Of a stretch of DNA of 64,000 nucleotides, positions 43,429 to 51,134 are shown piece by piece. The notes beneath the pieces are model-generated. The model was given only the letters and a program-made list of their open reading frames with translations, made no database searches and had not been told where the DNA came from. Origin of the DNA: Falsihalocynthiibacter arcticus (GTDB lineage Bacteria > Pseudomonadota > Alphaproteobacteria > Rhodobacterales > Rhodobacteraceae); assembly GCF_000812665.2 (NCBI RefSeq), contig NZ_CP014327.1, positions 956,001 to 1,020,000 on the forward strand. The letters are read 5' to 3'. Made by a program: the position numbers and the translations under genes. The stretch's first letter is position 1, and the number at the start of each line of letters is the position of its first letter.

Positions 43429-44436
43429 TTATTCTTCGTCGGAAATCCCCCCAACCCGCATGACATTATCGACACCGTCAGGAGCCATATCCTTCATGAT
43501 GGTCAAGAAATCAGCGCCAATCAAACGTTTGGCGCGATGCAACATTACTGGGACGGGGCTGGAGGGTTCGTTGGCCGAATAATAGGCCAGAATCCGGTCG
43601 ATTGCATTTTCGACATCTCGGCGTGTTGAAATTGTACCAGCGGGCGCAGAGGTTGCCTTGACGGGCGCAACGCCGCCCTCCTCAACTTCTTCTGCGATTT
43701 CTTCAACGTCCGCGCCAACCTCATTGCCCAAACGCACCACGGCACGATTGACCATCTTCACAAGGGGCGAAAGATCAGGACCAAGGCCCGGAATTTTCTC
43801 ATCAAAGACACCGTCAATCGCGCGCACGTCTTCAAGGACGGCAAGGGCGCTATCGTAAATGAGCCTCAATTCTTCACTGTCAGTGTCTTGAAATGCTGCA
43901 GAAATCCCAGCGGCATCGAGCGTCCGTTCAGCGCCCGCAGAGGCCGTGGCCTCACCCTCTGAAATCGCAATATCGCGCAACGAAATGCGCCCAAACGCCT
44001 GACTCATGGTCAGAGGCGCGAGGCGGATCCATTTGAGCATCATATCGGAATCAGACAACCCCAAAATTGTATTCACCCGCAGCGTCGGATCATCATCATC
44101 TTCGTCATCCAACTGTGGATGGCAGCTTTCCCAATACTGTTCCAAACAGCCGCGAATATAGCCTGTAACTTCCGCAAGTCCTTCAAAGCCCTGCGTGCGT
44201 ACGCGAGACGCCGCCAGATACACAGCCGCACGCAAATCGTGACTACGCTCCAAAACGGCCGTCGCTTTTTCAATTATTTCCGCGTCTTTGGGCGCTTCCG
44301 CCTCAATGATTTGATCTCCAACTTGACGCTCTTCGCCGGGCTGTACCGCAAGCAACAAGGAGGCAAAAATAGCGTCATATTCTAAATCTTCACCACTCGG
44401 AGCATCATCTCCGAAGTTTACTAAAAGCGAATTCAA
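43429..44436 (-). CDS. tssA: T6SS protein TssA (ImpA family)
   Basis: About 335 residues. There is no ATG at the expected start. The TTG at 44436 has a strong GGGGGAG 7 bases upstream and gives MNSLLVNFGDDAPSGEDLEYDAIF, the usual ImpA N-terminus; another TTG at 44475 would add 13 residues. The ImpA_N region continues with DLRAAVYLAASRVRTQGFEGLAEVTGYIRGCLEQYWESCHPQLD. The C-terminus is short with MRV-like ending and resembles the TssA2-type class. TssA starts baseplate assembly and sheath-tube polymerisation. It is the first gene of the minus-strand operon. Confidence 0.93.
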   Translation of the reverse strand: MNSLLVNFGDDAPSGEDLEYDAIFASLLLAVQPGEERQVGDQIIEAEAPKDAEIIEKATAVLERSHDLRAAVYLAASRVRTQGFEGLAEVTGYIRGCLEQYWESCHPQLDDEDDDDPTLRVNTILGLSDSDMMLKWIRLAPLTMSQAFGRISLRDIAISEGEATASAGAERTLDAAGISAAFQDTDSEELRLIYDSALAVLEDVRAIDGVFDEKIPGLGPDLSPLVKMVNRAVVRLGNEVGADVEEIAEEVEEGGVAPVKATSAPAGTISTRRDVENAIDRILAYYSANEPSSPVPVMLHRAKRLIGADFLTIMKDMAPDGVDNVMRVGGISDEE

Positions 44437-44758
44437 ATCAGACTCCCCCGACGATTTTGGCTCACAGAACCTCAAAACTGTTATTACACCAGATTACAGT
44501 ACAATTTTTGAGGTGCAGGACCACAAAACACCGTTCCGGCATATTATTATAAAAGAGCAAATTAGCTCACGAAAAAAAAATTATTTATAGGCACGAGTTT
44601 GATCTCCTGCGGGACTTGTTCGCAATATCAGCCCTTACGCTATCAGATAAATCAAACATTTCCAGAAGTTATCTGAAGAAAAGAAGAGAAAAAATCCCTT
44701 GACCGCTCCGAGTCTCTCCACGCATCGTGAAAAGGACCGAGGTAGAGGAGCCTAATCC
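44437..44758. promoter_or_regulatory. AT-rich divergent promoter region between tssA and the ExbBD block
   Basis: This 322-base gap separates the T6SS operon (minus) from the plus-strand ExbB/ExbD block, so it should hold both promoters. It is AT-rich, with an A9 tract around 44573-44581 and TATTATTATAAAAG-type stretches. I could not assign -35 and -10 boxes or a sigma-54 site with confidence. No open frame of note lies in it. Confidence 0.5.
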
Positions 44759-45196
44759 ATGATTTTTTTTCGTACCGCAGCTTTGATAGCAGGCATAGTT
44801 GCATCTTCAATGTTCGTGCATCCCACACTTACCCTCGCGGATACAGGACAGCTCTCAATTGAGTTGAATAAATTTGAATCAAATGAGAACGGAGGATGCC
44901 AAGCCTTCTTCCTCTTTCGCAACCAGACGGATCTGACTTTCGAAGGTTTTGAAATGTCCTTCGCCGTTCTCAACAATGAAGGGGTTATTGATCGCCTCCT
45001 CACGATCGACGCGGCCCCTCTTCCTGCGGCGCGCACGACCTTAAAACTGTTTGAAATTCCAGAAACGACTTGCGACGGAATATCAGCGCTTTTGTTGCAT
45101 GAGCTTGCCTCTTGTCGCCCACAAAACGCCGAGGAAATGGACTGCTTTCCCCTCCTTGATTTGGCCAGCCGCACCAACGCCAGTCTGGAGAAGTAG
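44759..45196 (+). CDS. Small exported protein of unknown function
   Basis: 145 residues, preceded by GAGGTAGAGGAG. A signal peptide covers residues 1-27 (MIFFRTAALIAGIVASSMFVHPTLTLA/D). The mature part is about 118 residues with four cysteines (in GGCQAFFLF, ETTCDG, ELASCRP and EMDCFP), probably two disulfides. It looks beta-rich (TGQLSIELNKFES, CQAFFLFRNQTDLTFEGFEMSFAVLNNEG), a pattern like an immunoglobulin-type fold. No family recognised. The stop is 3 bases before the exbB start, so it is the first gene of the ExbB-ExbD-ExbD-TonB-like operon and may be its periplasmic partner. Confidence 0.75.
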   Translation: MIFFRTAALIAGIVASSMFVHPTLTLADTGQLSIELNKFESNENGGCQAFFLFRNQTDLTFEGFEMSFAVLNNEGVIDRLLTIDAAPLPAARTTLKLFEIPETTCDGISALLLHELASCRPQNAEEMDCFPLLDLASRTNASLEK

Positions 45197-45199
45197 CCG

Positions 45200-45820
45200 A
45201 TGCAACACCTCCTCGGAATCTTGACCAGTGGGGGGCCCATCGTTCTGGTTCTTCTCGTTCTTTCGGTGTGTTCTCTGGCGCTCATTGGTGTCAAACTCGT
45301 CCAGCTTCGGGGCACAATTTCCAATGGTGAAGCGCAGAAAGCCGCGCTTGAAAAATGGGCCACGGGCGACAAACGCGCAGCCATTCAATGCATGGAATCA
45401 GCGGCGACACCTGCTGACAACATTACCCTCGTAGCCATGCAGGCTTTAGCATCGGGCCAAAATGCGGATGCCATCGACGGCGATCTAGAATGGCGCGGCA
45501 ATCAAGAAATATCCGGCTTGCAGCGGCACATTCCGCTTTTGGAATTGATCGCCATGATCAGCCCTTTGTTGGGTCTGCTTGGCACAGTCCTCGGCATGAT
45601 CCAGTCGTTTCAGGAACTCGCTTTGGCGGAGGGTGCCGCAAACGCGTCCCTTTTGGCGGCCGGTATTTGGCAAGCCCTTTTAACCACAGCAGCGGGCCTC
45701 TTGGTCGCGATTCCTGCGGCCGTCGGCGCGGCCCTTCTCAATACGCGCGTCGAGCGGGTGGCCCAGCAAATTGAATCCTCAACAGGGCAGCTTTTTGCGC
45801 TGAACCAAAAGAAACCCTAG
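45200..45820 (+). CDS. exbB: MotA/TolQ/ExbB-family proton channel protein
   Basis: 206 residues with three membrane helices: about 8-30 (GGPIVLVLLVLSVCSLALIGVKL), about 110-132 and about 150-175. The conserved family core is LELIAMISPLLGLLGTVLGMIQSFQELA, followed by LAAGIWQALLTTAAGLLVAIPAAVGAALL. Such proteins use the proton gradient with an ExbD/TolR partner to move a periplasmic arm. It is followed by two ExbD genes and a TonB-like gene, a complete energy-transduction set. The extra exported protein upstream is unusual. It is placed divergently from the T6SS. Confidence 0.93.
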   Translation: MQHLLGILTSGGPIVLVLLVLSVCSLALIGVKLVQLRGTISNGEAQKAALEKWATGDKRAAIQCMESAATPADNITLVAMQALASGQNADAIDGDLEWRGNQEISGLQRHIPLLELIAMISPLLGLLGTVLGMIQSFQELALAEGAANASLLAAGIWQALLTTAAGLLVAIPAAVGAALLNTRVERVAQQIESSTGQLFALNQKKP

Positions 45821-45853
45821 CCAAAACGACACCCAATTTCAGAAGGAAGCGAT

Positions 45854-46276
45854 ATGCAACTTACGCGAGTCACTGAGCCCAAAAGGATCATATCCTTGGT
45901 GCCTATGATTGACGTATTGCTAATCATGTTGGTGTTTTTCATGGTGACATCAACATATCTCAACCTTGGAATGATCCCCGTTGTGAAGTCCTCTGACGCC
46001 ACAATTGCACCGGAAAAAGAGGGGGCTCCTTCTGCCAATGCCCCTCTGCTCATTCGGTTAAATTCTGACGGGCAGCCCAGCCTTAAAGGGCAGAAAGCGC
46101 GCCTTCCCGACCTCGCCGCGCTCCTTACCACCCAGGTCGCGCAATTTCCGGAAACTTCCGTTTTGATCTGGCCATCGCCCCATGCAAAGACCCAATCCCT
46201 CGTGTCACTGCTCGACACAATAACGGCTTCAGGCGTCACTCAACTGCGCATTTTGCAATTGGCTGCGGTCGAATGA
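45854..46276 (+). CDS. exbD: ExbD/TolR-family protein, first copy
   Basis: 140 residues. One membrane helix near the N-terminus (about 17-39) with the functional Asp in SLVPMIDVLLIMLVFFMVTSTY; this Asp carries protons in the family. The periplasmic remainder is a small ExbD domain (PLLIRLNSDGQPSLKG, SVLIWPSPHAKTQSLVSLLDTITASGVTQLRIL). GAAGGAAGC precedes the ATG. It overlaps the second exbD by 4 bases, suggesting coupled translation of a heteromeric pair. Confidence 0.92.
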   Translation: MQLTRVTEPKRIISLVPMIDVLLIMLVFFMVTSTYLNLGMIPVVKSSDATIAPEKEGAPSANAPLLIRLNSDGQPSLKGQKARLPDLAALLTTQVAQFPETSVLIWPSPHAKTQSLVSLLDTITASGVTQLRILQLAAVE

Positions 46277-46677
46277 AACTCGCCCGTCGCCCCCGTCGTC
46301 TTCCTCCAGAAACCATCATTCCGCTCATTGATGTCGTGTTTTTCCTGCTCATTTTCTTCATGCTCATCGGTCGAATGGACGCCACCGCCCCTTTTGCAGT
46401 TTATCCCGCTTTCTCCACCACTGGCACAGAGATGCCCGGTGGCGGTGCGACCCTTTCAATTGGTGCACAGGGCGAACTCGCTTTGAATGGCGCCGAAGCC
46501 GCATTGGACTCCTTACTTAAGCAACTTACCGTCAGCCTTGCGGACGATCCGAACTTGCTGGTGCGCATCAACGCACATCAGGATGCCGACCTTGCGCATG
46601 TCCTGCCGTTAATGGCAAAAATTGAAACCCTAGGCGCGCGCGACTTGGTGCTTGTTGTGACGCCAGAAATACCATGA
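46273..46677 (+). CDS. exbD: ExbD/TolR-family protein, second copy
   Basis: 134 residues. The membrane segment and proton-carrying Asp are in ETIIPLIDVVFFLLIFFMLIGRM. The periplasmic domain reads ATLSIGAQGELALNG and ends LVLVVTPEIP. It differs clearly from the first copy, so the pair may form a mixed dimer in the ExbB pentamer. Coupled by 4-base overlaps both upstream (exbD1) and downstream (TonB-like). Confidence 0.92.
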   Translation: MKLARRPRRLPPETIIPLIDVVFFLLIFFMLIGRMDATAPFAVYPAFSTTGTEMPGGGATLSIGAQGELALNGAEAALDSLLKQLTVSLADDPNLLVRINAHQDADLAHVLPLMAKIETLGARDLVLVVTPEIP

Positions 46678-48098
46678 ACACGCAATCCAAAACATTCTGG
46701 CTGGCCGCCATAGCCGCTTCGGTTGCCCTCCACTTCGTAGCGCTTGGAGGCATTGCATATCTCGTTACGCCCGACCCGTTTGAGGCACAAAACCTCCCCA
46801 AATCTCAAATCGACATCAAAACACAAGACGTGAAACGCGTCGCGGCTCAGGAAACGCAAACCGCGCCTGAGACGGCGACTGAAAGCACACCCGAGTCCAA
46901 AACTCTGGGTCAGGGGGCCTTTCCCAAGTCAAATGCCGCTCCCCTACAAACAGCGGGCCTTTCTGTGCCGACCAAGCCATTGCCGTCGCAGAAAACGAGC
47001 CCCTCCGAGGTGCCGACACTTCCCACAGCAGCAGTGGTCCCCCAGAAAACACAGATCGCAACATCCCTCCCGAAAGCGGTAGCGGAGGCCGCAAAACCTC
47101 CGCCCTCAACGACCATCAAATCGACCCAAGCCCGGGGTGAAACCTCTGCACAATTGGAAGCCCCAGCACAGGAAAGCAATGCAATCCCCGCAACAGGCGA
47201 AGCCTCCATTTCCACGTCGCCCTCCGATCAAGCTATACCCTCGGCCTCTCTCGACATACCTTCCGAGAAGGGACAGGCCTCCCTCGCTTGGTCTGGTGGC
47301 GACAATGCCGTGGTCGAAGCGGCGTCACTCAGCGCAATTCAGGCGTTCATGCAACCCAGTGATCTGATGCAATCCGGTGGCGCCCACAGCGAAGTGCGGG
47401 ACGGGATTGCAACCATTCTGGCCTCCGTTCCCTGCGCACGCTTGCAAGCGACATTTCTGCCTGAAACTGGACAGCTTGAGCTGCGCGGCCACATTCCGGA
47501 GGACGCCTTGCGCGGGCCCGTATTAGCCGCATTAAAACAACAGATTGGTAGTGCAATTCCTGTTACGGATCAATTGCTTATCCTGCCCCGACCACAATGT
47601 GGCGCCCTATCTGGTATTGCCGATGTGGGCCTTCCCCAATCAACCGAACAACTCACAAATCAGCGTGTGATCGGCGCGTCTGGATTTGCACAAAACTACA
47701 CGTATTTCGGAGGCCAGCGTCTTTCGCTTGAACTGGTGGCACCCGACTACGACGGCTATGTTTATGTCGACTTTTTTACTGCCGATGGCATGGTTATCCA
47801 TCTCCAACCCAACGATATTGTCCCGCTTGAGTTCTCAAGCGCCAAAAGCCCCCTTTCGGTAGGTTCGGACCGTGGTGACAAGCCCTCTCTTGAACTGACA
47901 ATCGGGCCCCCTTATGGGAAAGAAATCGCGGCGGCCTTTGCCTCGTCAGTCGTGCTTTATGACGATCCGCGCCCCTTGCAAGAGCCGGCCGAAAACTATC
48001 TCAAATTCCTCAAAGCTCAGGTTACTGAGGCGCGAGAACTACATGACGACTTCAAGGGGGAATGGGTGTATTTTTTCATCTCAACGGCCGAACAATAA
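46674..48098 (+). CDS. TonB-like protein with DUF4384-like C-terminal module
   Basis: 474 residues. N-terminal membrane anchor at about 8-31 (WLAAIAASVALHFVALGGIAYLV), then 200 residues rich in Pro, Ala, Thr and Ser, as in TonB linkers. Instead of a TonB C-terminal domain it ends with a module (about 245-474) with two cysteines (254, 309), LSLELVAPDYDGYVYVDFFTADGMVIHLQPN, and LYDDPRPLQEPAENYLKFLKA. That is DUF4384-like and resembles the periplasmic end of the PpkA-like kinase at 19163-21346. It is coupled to exbD2 by a 4-base overlap, so it should be the arm moved by the ExbB/ExbD channel. The target in the envelope is unknown. Confidence 0.75.
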   Translation: MNTQSKTFWLAAIAASVALHFVALGGIAYLVTPDPFEAQNLPKSQIDIKTQDVKRVAAQETQTAPETATESTPESKTLGQGAFPKSNAAPLQTAGLSVPTKPLPSQKTSPSEVPTLPTAAVVPQKTQIATSLPKAVAEAAKPPPSTTIKSTQARGETSAQLEAPAQESNAIPATGEASISTSPSDQAIPSASLDIPSEKGQASLAWSGGDNAVVEAASLSAIQAFMQPSDLMQSGGAHSEVRDGIATILASVPCARLQATFLPETGQLELRGHIPEDALRGPVLAALKQQIGSAIPVTDQLLILPRPQCGALSGIADVGLPQSTEQLTNQRVIGASGFAQNYTYFGGQRLSLELVAPDYDGYVYVDFFTADGMVIHLQPNDIVPLEFSSAKSPLSVGSDRGDKPSLELTIGPPYGKEIAAAFASSVVLYDDPRPLQEPAENYLKFLKAQVTEARELHDDFKGEWVYFFISTAEQ

Positions 48099-48120
48099 CC
48101 GCGAAATAACGCGCGGCACT

Positions 48121-49650
48121 TTATGGCAGACATCCGCCCCCAGCCCAATGACGTAACCCTTGCTTGAACGCTCCACCTAAAGGGTGCGATTTCGACAGGG
48201 AACGTTCATTGCTGGCTAGGAGATAGGTTTTCCCCTGTGTGCACAACGCTTCAGCAGTCCACTCGTGGCAATTGGAGCACGTTTTCCCATTCCACGCTTC
48301 CTCGGGCAAGCCTTCAAAAGGCGGGAACGCAGGCGATCCTTCAATGAGTTGGGCAATGCTTCGACCAACCACCTCGGGATCTTGCGAGGTAAGTGGTGTC
48401 GCAAACGTCACGTCTTGCTGCGAGCTTTCAACCGCGGCCACGGAACTCTCTGGAACCGCGGGGGGCGCAGCCGCTACCGCGGCCTTTTGGGCAAGGATAT
48501 CCAGCTCAAAACCCGCAAGTTCCGCATAAATACCGTTGGGATAAGCTTCAAGATAGGCCTCATAATCCTCGGATTTCCCCGAGCTTTGGGCGGCCCCAAT
48601 CAAGGTTTCCTCATCCGCAATTGAGCCCGTATTCTCAGCGACTTCAGGCTCAACGGTCGGCGCAGCAACCTGTGCCGTAGTGGTATCACTCTCGCCACCC
48701 GCCAACTCGGCGCGCATTATCTCATTCAACAAATCCCGCGCCTCTACCGTGAATATGCCTGCAGGGTATGCTCGCAAAAACAACATGATAGGCACCGGAT
48801 CGTCGCTATGACGCACGGAATCCCAGAGTTGTTTTTCCTGCACTTGCTCTTGGCTCAAAGGCTGTGACGCGCGAAATACAAAATCGGACGTGAGCGAAGA
48901 TGTATCCCAAGGCGTCTGTTGACCATTGGTGAGCGCAACAACTTCAATCCGTACGCTTTTAAATGTTTGCTCAAGGGATACCCCTTCACGTGTAATTTCC
49001 GTTGCGAGGGTTTTGGTAAACGGGCTGTTTCCGTCTAAGCCGTCAAGCGCGACAGCTCCAGGTGCCGTAGAATAGGCCAAAAACGTGCCGCGAGGAGCGT
49101 TCATCTCGGCGAGGCCGTTGTCATTCAAAGCTGGAATTGCCTCAAAGGGATTGTTGCGACACGCATCCAAAATCACGATATTCGTGCGATTGCTGGCGGA
49201 AAACATTTGTCGCAAAACGGCATCTGCAGGCACACCGACCAAACTTAAATCGGCAGCATCCGTTATCTGCGTGTCGACAGGAAGCAAGAAGTTCGAGCCA
49301 AACGATTGAACTGCGTGTCCGGCATAGTAAAACAGCCCCGTTGTCTCTTCTCCGCCGCTGCGCAGATCGCGGCCAAACTGTGCAATGGCACGGTTCATGT
49401 CGATTTGAGAGGCATCGGTGACAACGCGAACGTTAAAGCCGCTTTCGATCAACGCGGTTTCCATAAGACGCGCGTCGGACACGGGATTGTCGAGTTGCGT
49501 CACGGATGAGTAAGCCCCATTTCCCATGATGAGCGCGACCCGTGGCTCGGCCAAACTGGTCTGTGCGGACATAGAAAATGCCAGAGCACACACAAGCCAA
49601 GCGGCGGGTCGCGATAGGAATTGAAGAATGGGACTTACAACGTTTTTCAT
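48121..49650 (-). CDS. Exported caspase-like protease with C-terminal CxxCH motif
   Basis: 509 residues. Signal peptide residues 1-34 (ending SLA/E). The C14 domain starts PRVALIMGNGAYSS; the catalytic His112 is in FYYAGHAV and Cys164 in VILDACRNNPF. After the protease domain two repeats of the W-x-SVRHSDDPVPIMLFLRAYPAGIF / SEDYEAYLEAYPNGIYAEL type follow. The last 60 residues carry KTCSNCHEW (Cys458, Cys461, His462), the CxxCH pattern used for covalent heme c, plus two more cysteines. It could bind heme or zinc; a conserved tail with disulfides is also possible. Convergent to the TonB-like gene and next to the YceI-OmpA gene on the same strand (start codons in series, 0-base gap). Confidence 0.82.
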   Translation of the reverse strand: MKNVVSPILQFLSRPAAWLVCALAFSMSAQTSLAEPRVALIMGNGAYSSVTQLDNPVSDARLMETALIESGFNVRVVTDASQIDMNRAIAQFGRDLRSGGEETTGLFYYAGHAVQSFGSNFLLPVDTQITDAADLSLVGVPADAVLRQMFSASNRTNIVILDACRNNPFEAIPALNDNGLAEMNAPRGTFLAYSTAPGAVALDGLDGNSPFTKTLATEITREGVSLEQTFKSVRIEVVALTNGQQTPWDTSSLTSDFVFRASQPLSQEQVQEKQLWDSVRHSDDPVPIMLFLRAYPAGIFTVEARDLLNEIMRAELAGGESDTTTAQVAAPTVEPEVAENTGSIADEETLIGAAQSSGKSEDYEAYLEAYPNGIYAELAGFELDILAQKAAVAAAPPAVPESSVAAVESSQQDVTFATPLTSQDPEVVGRSIAQLIEGSPAFPPFEGLPEEAWNGKTCSNCHEWTAEALCTQGKTYLLASNERSLSKSHPLGGAFKQGLRHWAGGGCLP

Positions 49651-50727
49651 TTAGCTACCTAATACCTTAAATTCGATCCGGCGGTTTTTGGATTTTCCCT
49701 CACTGGTGTCGTTCGTGGCAATGGGGTTACTTTCGCCGTAACCTTTGCTTTCCAACATGTCAGGATTAAGGCCTTTAGCGAGCAAATAATCGACAACAGA
49801 CGCCGCTCTCGAACGGGAAAGACGCTCGTTTTGTGCATCCCCACCATCGGAATCCGTGTGGCCGCCCACCTCGATTTTCAAATCGGGGCAACGGGCGATG
49901 ATCTCTGCGAGGCTATTTAACAAGGGAGCGCTCGTGTCCTGTAGGCGGGCGCTTCCGGAGGAGAAATAGATGTTACCAGTGCGCGAAAGAATTTCAAAAC
50001 GCCCTTCACAGGCTTTCTGATCAAAATTTCCGACAACTTCTAGGGCGACAGAGGCGGGCTTAGCTGGCTCGGATGATATGGGTTCCACGGCAGCTTGCGA
50101 TGTGGCGCGCGCGAACAAGAAGTCAAACGATATGGTCGCCGACGGGACGATATCAACATTGGCGGCCTCTTGCAATTTGGCCAAACCATCGGTGAGATCA
50201 AAATCTTCTACGGCTACCGAAATCGGCGTCCGGCTTGCAATTGATACTAGGTCATCACTCAACAACGTGACGGTTGCCACAGTTTCAAATGTTTTCGAAA
50301 CGCCATGTAAATCAATCGAATATGTCAAAGGGATCTGCTTGCGGCGGACCTGTGCCAAATCGGTCAAATCTGCGGGGTTGATCTGGGTTGTGATTGTCGC
50401 TTCGGGAAATTTGAATGTTTCAAAGAACAGAAAACGCATCCGAACATTGCGTAAATCAACTTTCGTATCAACGGAATCAAGCAGCACCGACATTTTGGCA
50501 AGGCCGTTTTCATCGATTGTGCCCGCTAATGTGGCAAAGCTGCTGGACTCAACAACGGTCTGCTTTTTAACGGATTGAAACTCCAAGGATGAAGCTTCGG
50601 GTTGGAGATTCCAGCCACCGGAAAACGGACCTGTTTGAGCGTTTACAGGTTCTGACAGCCCAACGGCCAGCGCCAGAACAACAAGAGAAACTCTGGCTAA
50701 AATCAGCCCCAGCACATTACTTCGCAT
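49651..50727 (-). CDS. YceI-like domain fused to OmpA peptidoglycan-binding domain
   Basis: About 358 residues from the ATG at 50727, which has GGAGG 8-12 bases upstream; a TTG at 50742 is in frame but less likely. Signal peptide ends near VNA/Q. Residues 40-215 look like a YceI lipocalin-like domain: WNLQPEASSLEFQSVKK, FPEATITTQINPADL, IPLTYSIDLHGVSKTFE. The OmpA domain (about 245-358) shows GNIYFSSGSARLQDTSAPLLNSL, EVGGHTDSDGGDAQNERLSRSRAASVVDYLL and ENPKN-like SKNRRIEFKVL. The fusion would hold a lipid-binding or sensing domain on peptidoglycan. It is followed directly by the caspase gene, so both are probably one transcript. Confidence 0.85.
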   Translation of the reverse strand: MRSNVLGLILARVSLVVLALAVGLSEPVNAQTGPFSGGWNLQPEASSLEFQSVKKQTVVESSSFATLAGTIDENGLAKMSVLLDSVDTKVDLRNVRMRFLFFETFKFPEATITTQINPADLTDLAQVRRKQIPLTYSIDLHGVSKTFETVATVTLLSDDLVSIASRTPISVAVEDFDLTDGLAKLQEAANVDIVPSATISFDFLFARATSQAAVEPISSEPAKPASVALEVVGNFDQKACEGRFEILSRTGNIYFSSGSARLQDTSAPLLNSLAEIIARCPDLKIEVGGHTDSDGGDAQNERLSRSRAASVVDYLLAKGLNPDMLESKGYGESNPIATNDTSEGKSKNRRIEFKVLGS

Positions 50728-51134
50728 TCTCACGTCCTCCAAAAAACCTCCAAGAACTATGTTCTAGTCTTGGTTAAATATCGCTTAGTATTAATGCCAT
50801 GTGGGCAATAGCCACTCAGAACTGGCGACCCGCCGCAACATCAATAATCTCGCATGCCCTTTATAAGCACAGCACACGCGGCAAGGCTAATTACTCTTCC
50901 CAAAGCAAAAGGAAACTAACCCAATTTGACATCACTATACACTCTAGCGCCATTTTCGCCACAGTTTTGCTGTTTCAAGTTGAGCACTTTTCCACCTGCA
51001 CATGCCCAGTTTTAATACTTTCGACTGGGTGAGGTTTACGCGGATAGAAACTTCGGTTCCTTCTAAAACTTCAAAATGGAATTTTTTCCACATCGTCCAG
51101 CTAGCAATTCGGAATGCGGGTCACCCCACATGCC
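50728..51134. promoter_or_regulatory. 407-base gap upstream of the YceI-OmpA gene, with palindrome AGAACTATGTTCT
   Basis: No open frame of note. A perfect 5+3+5 palindrome AGAAC-TAT-GTTCT lies at 50753-50765, 26 bases before the YceI-OmpA ATG, a good position for an operator or a promoter-overlapping site. The rest, down to the end of the glutamine-synthetase-like gene, shows nothing I can assign. Confidence 0.4.
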
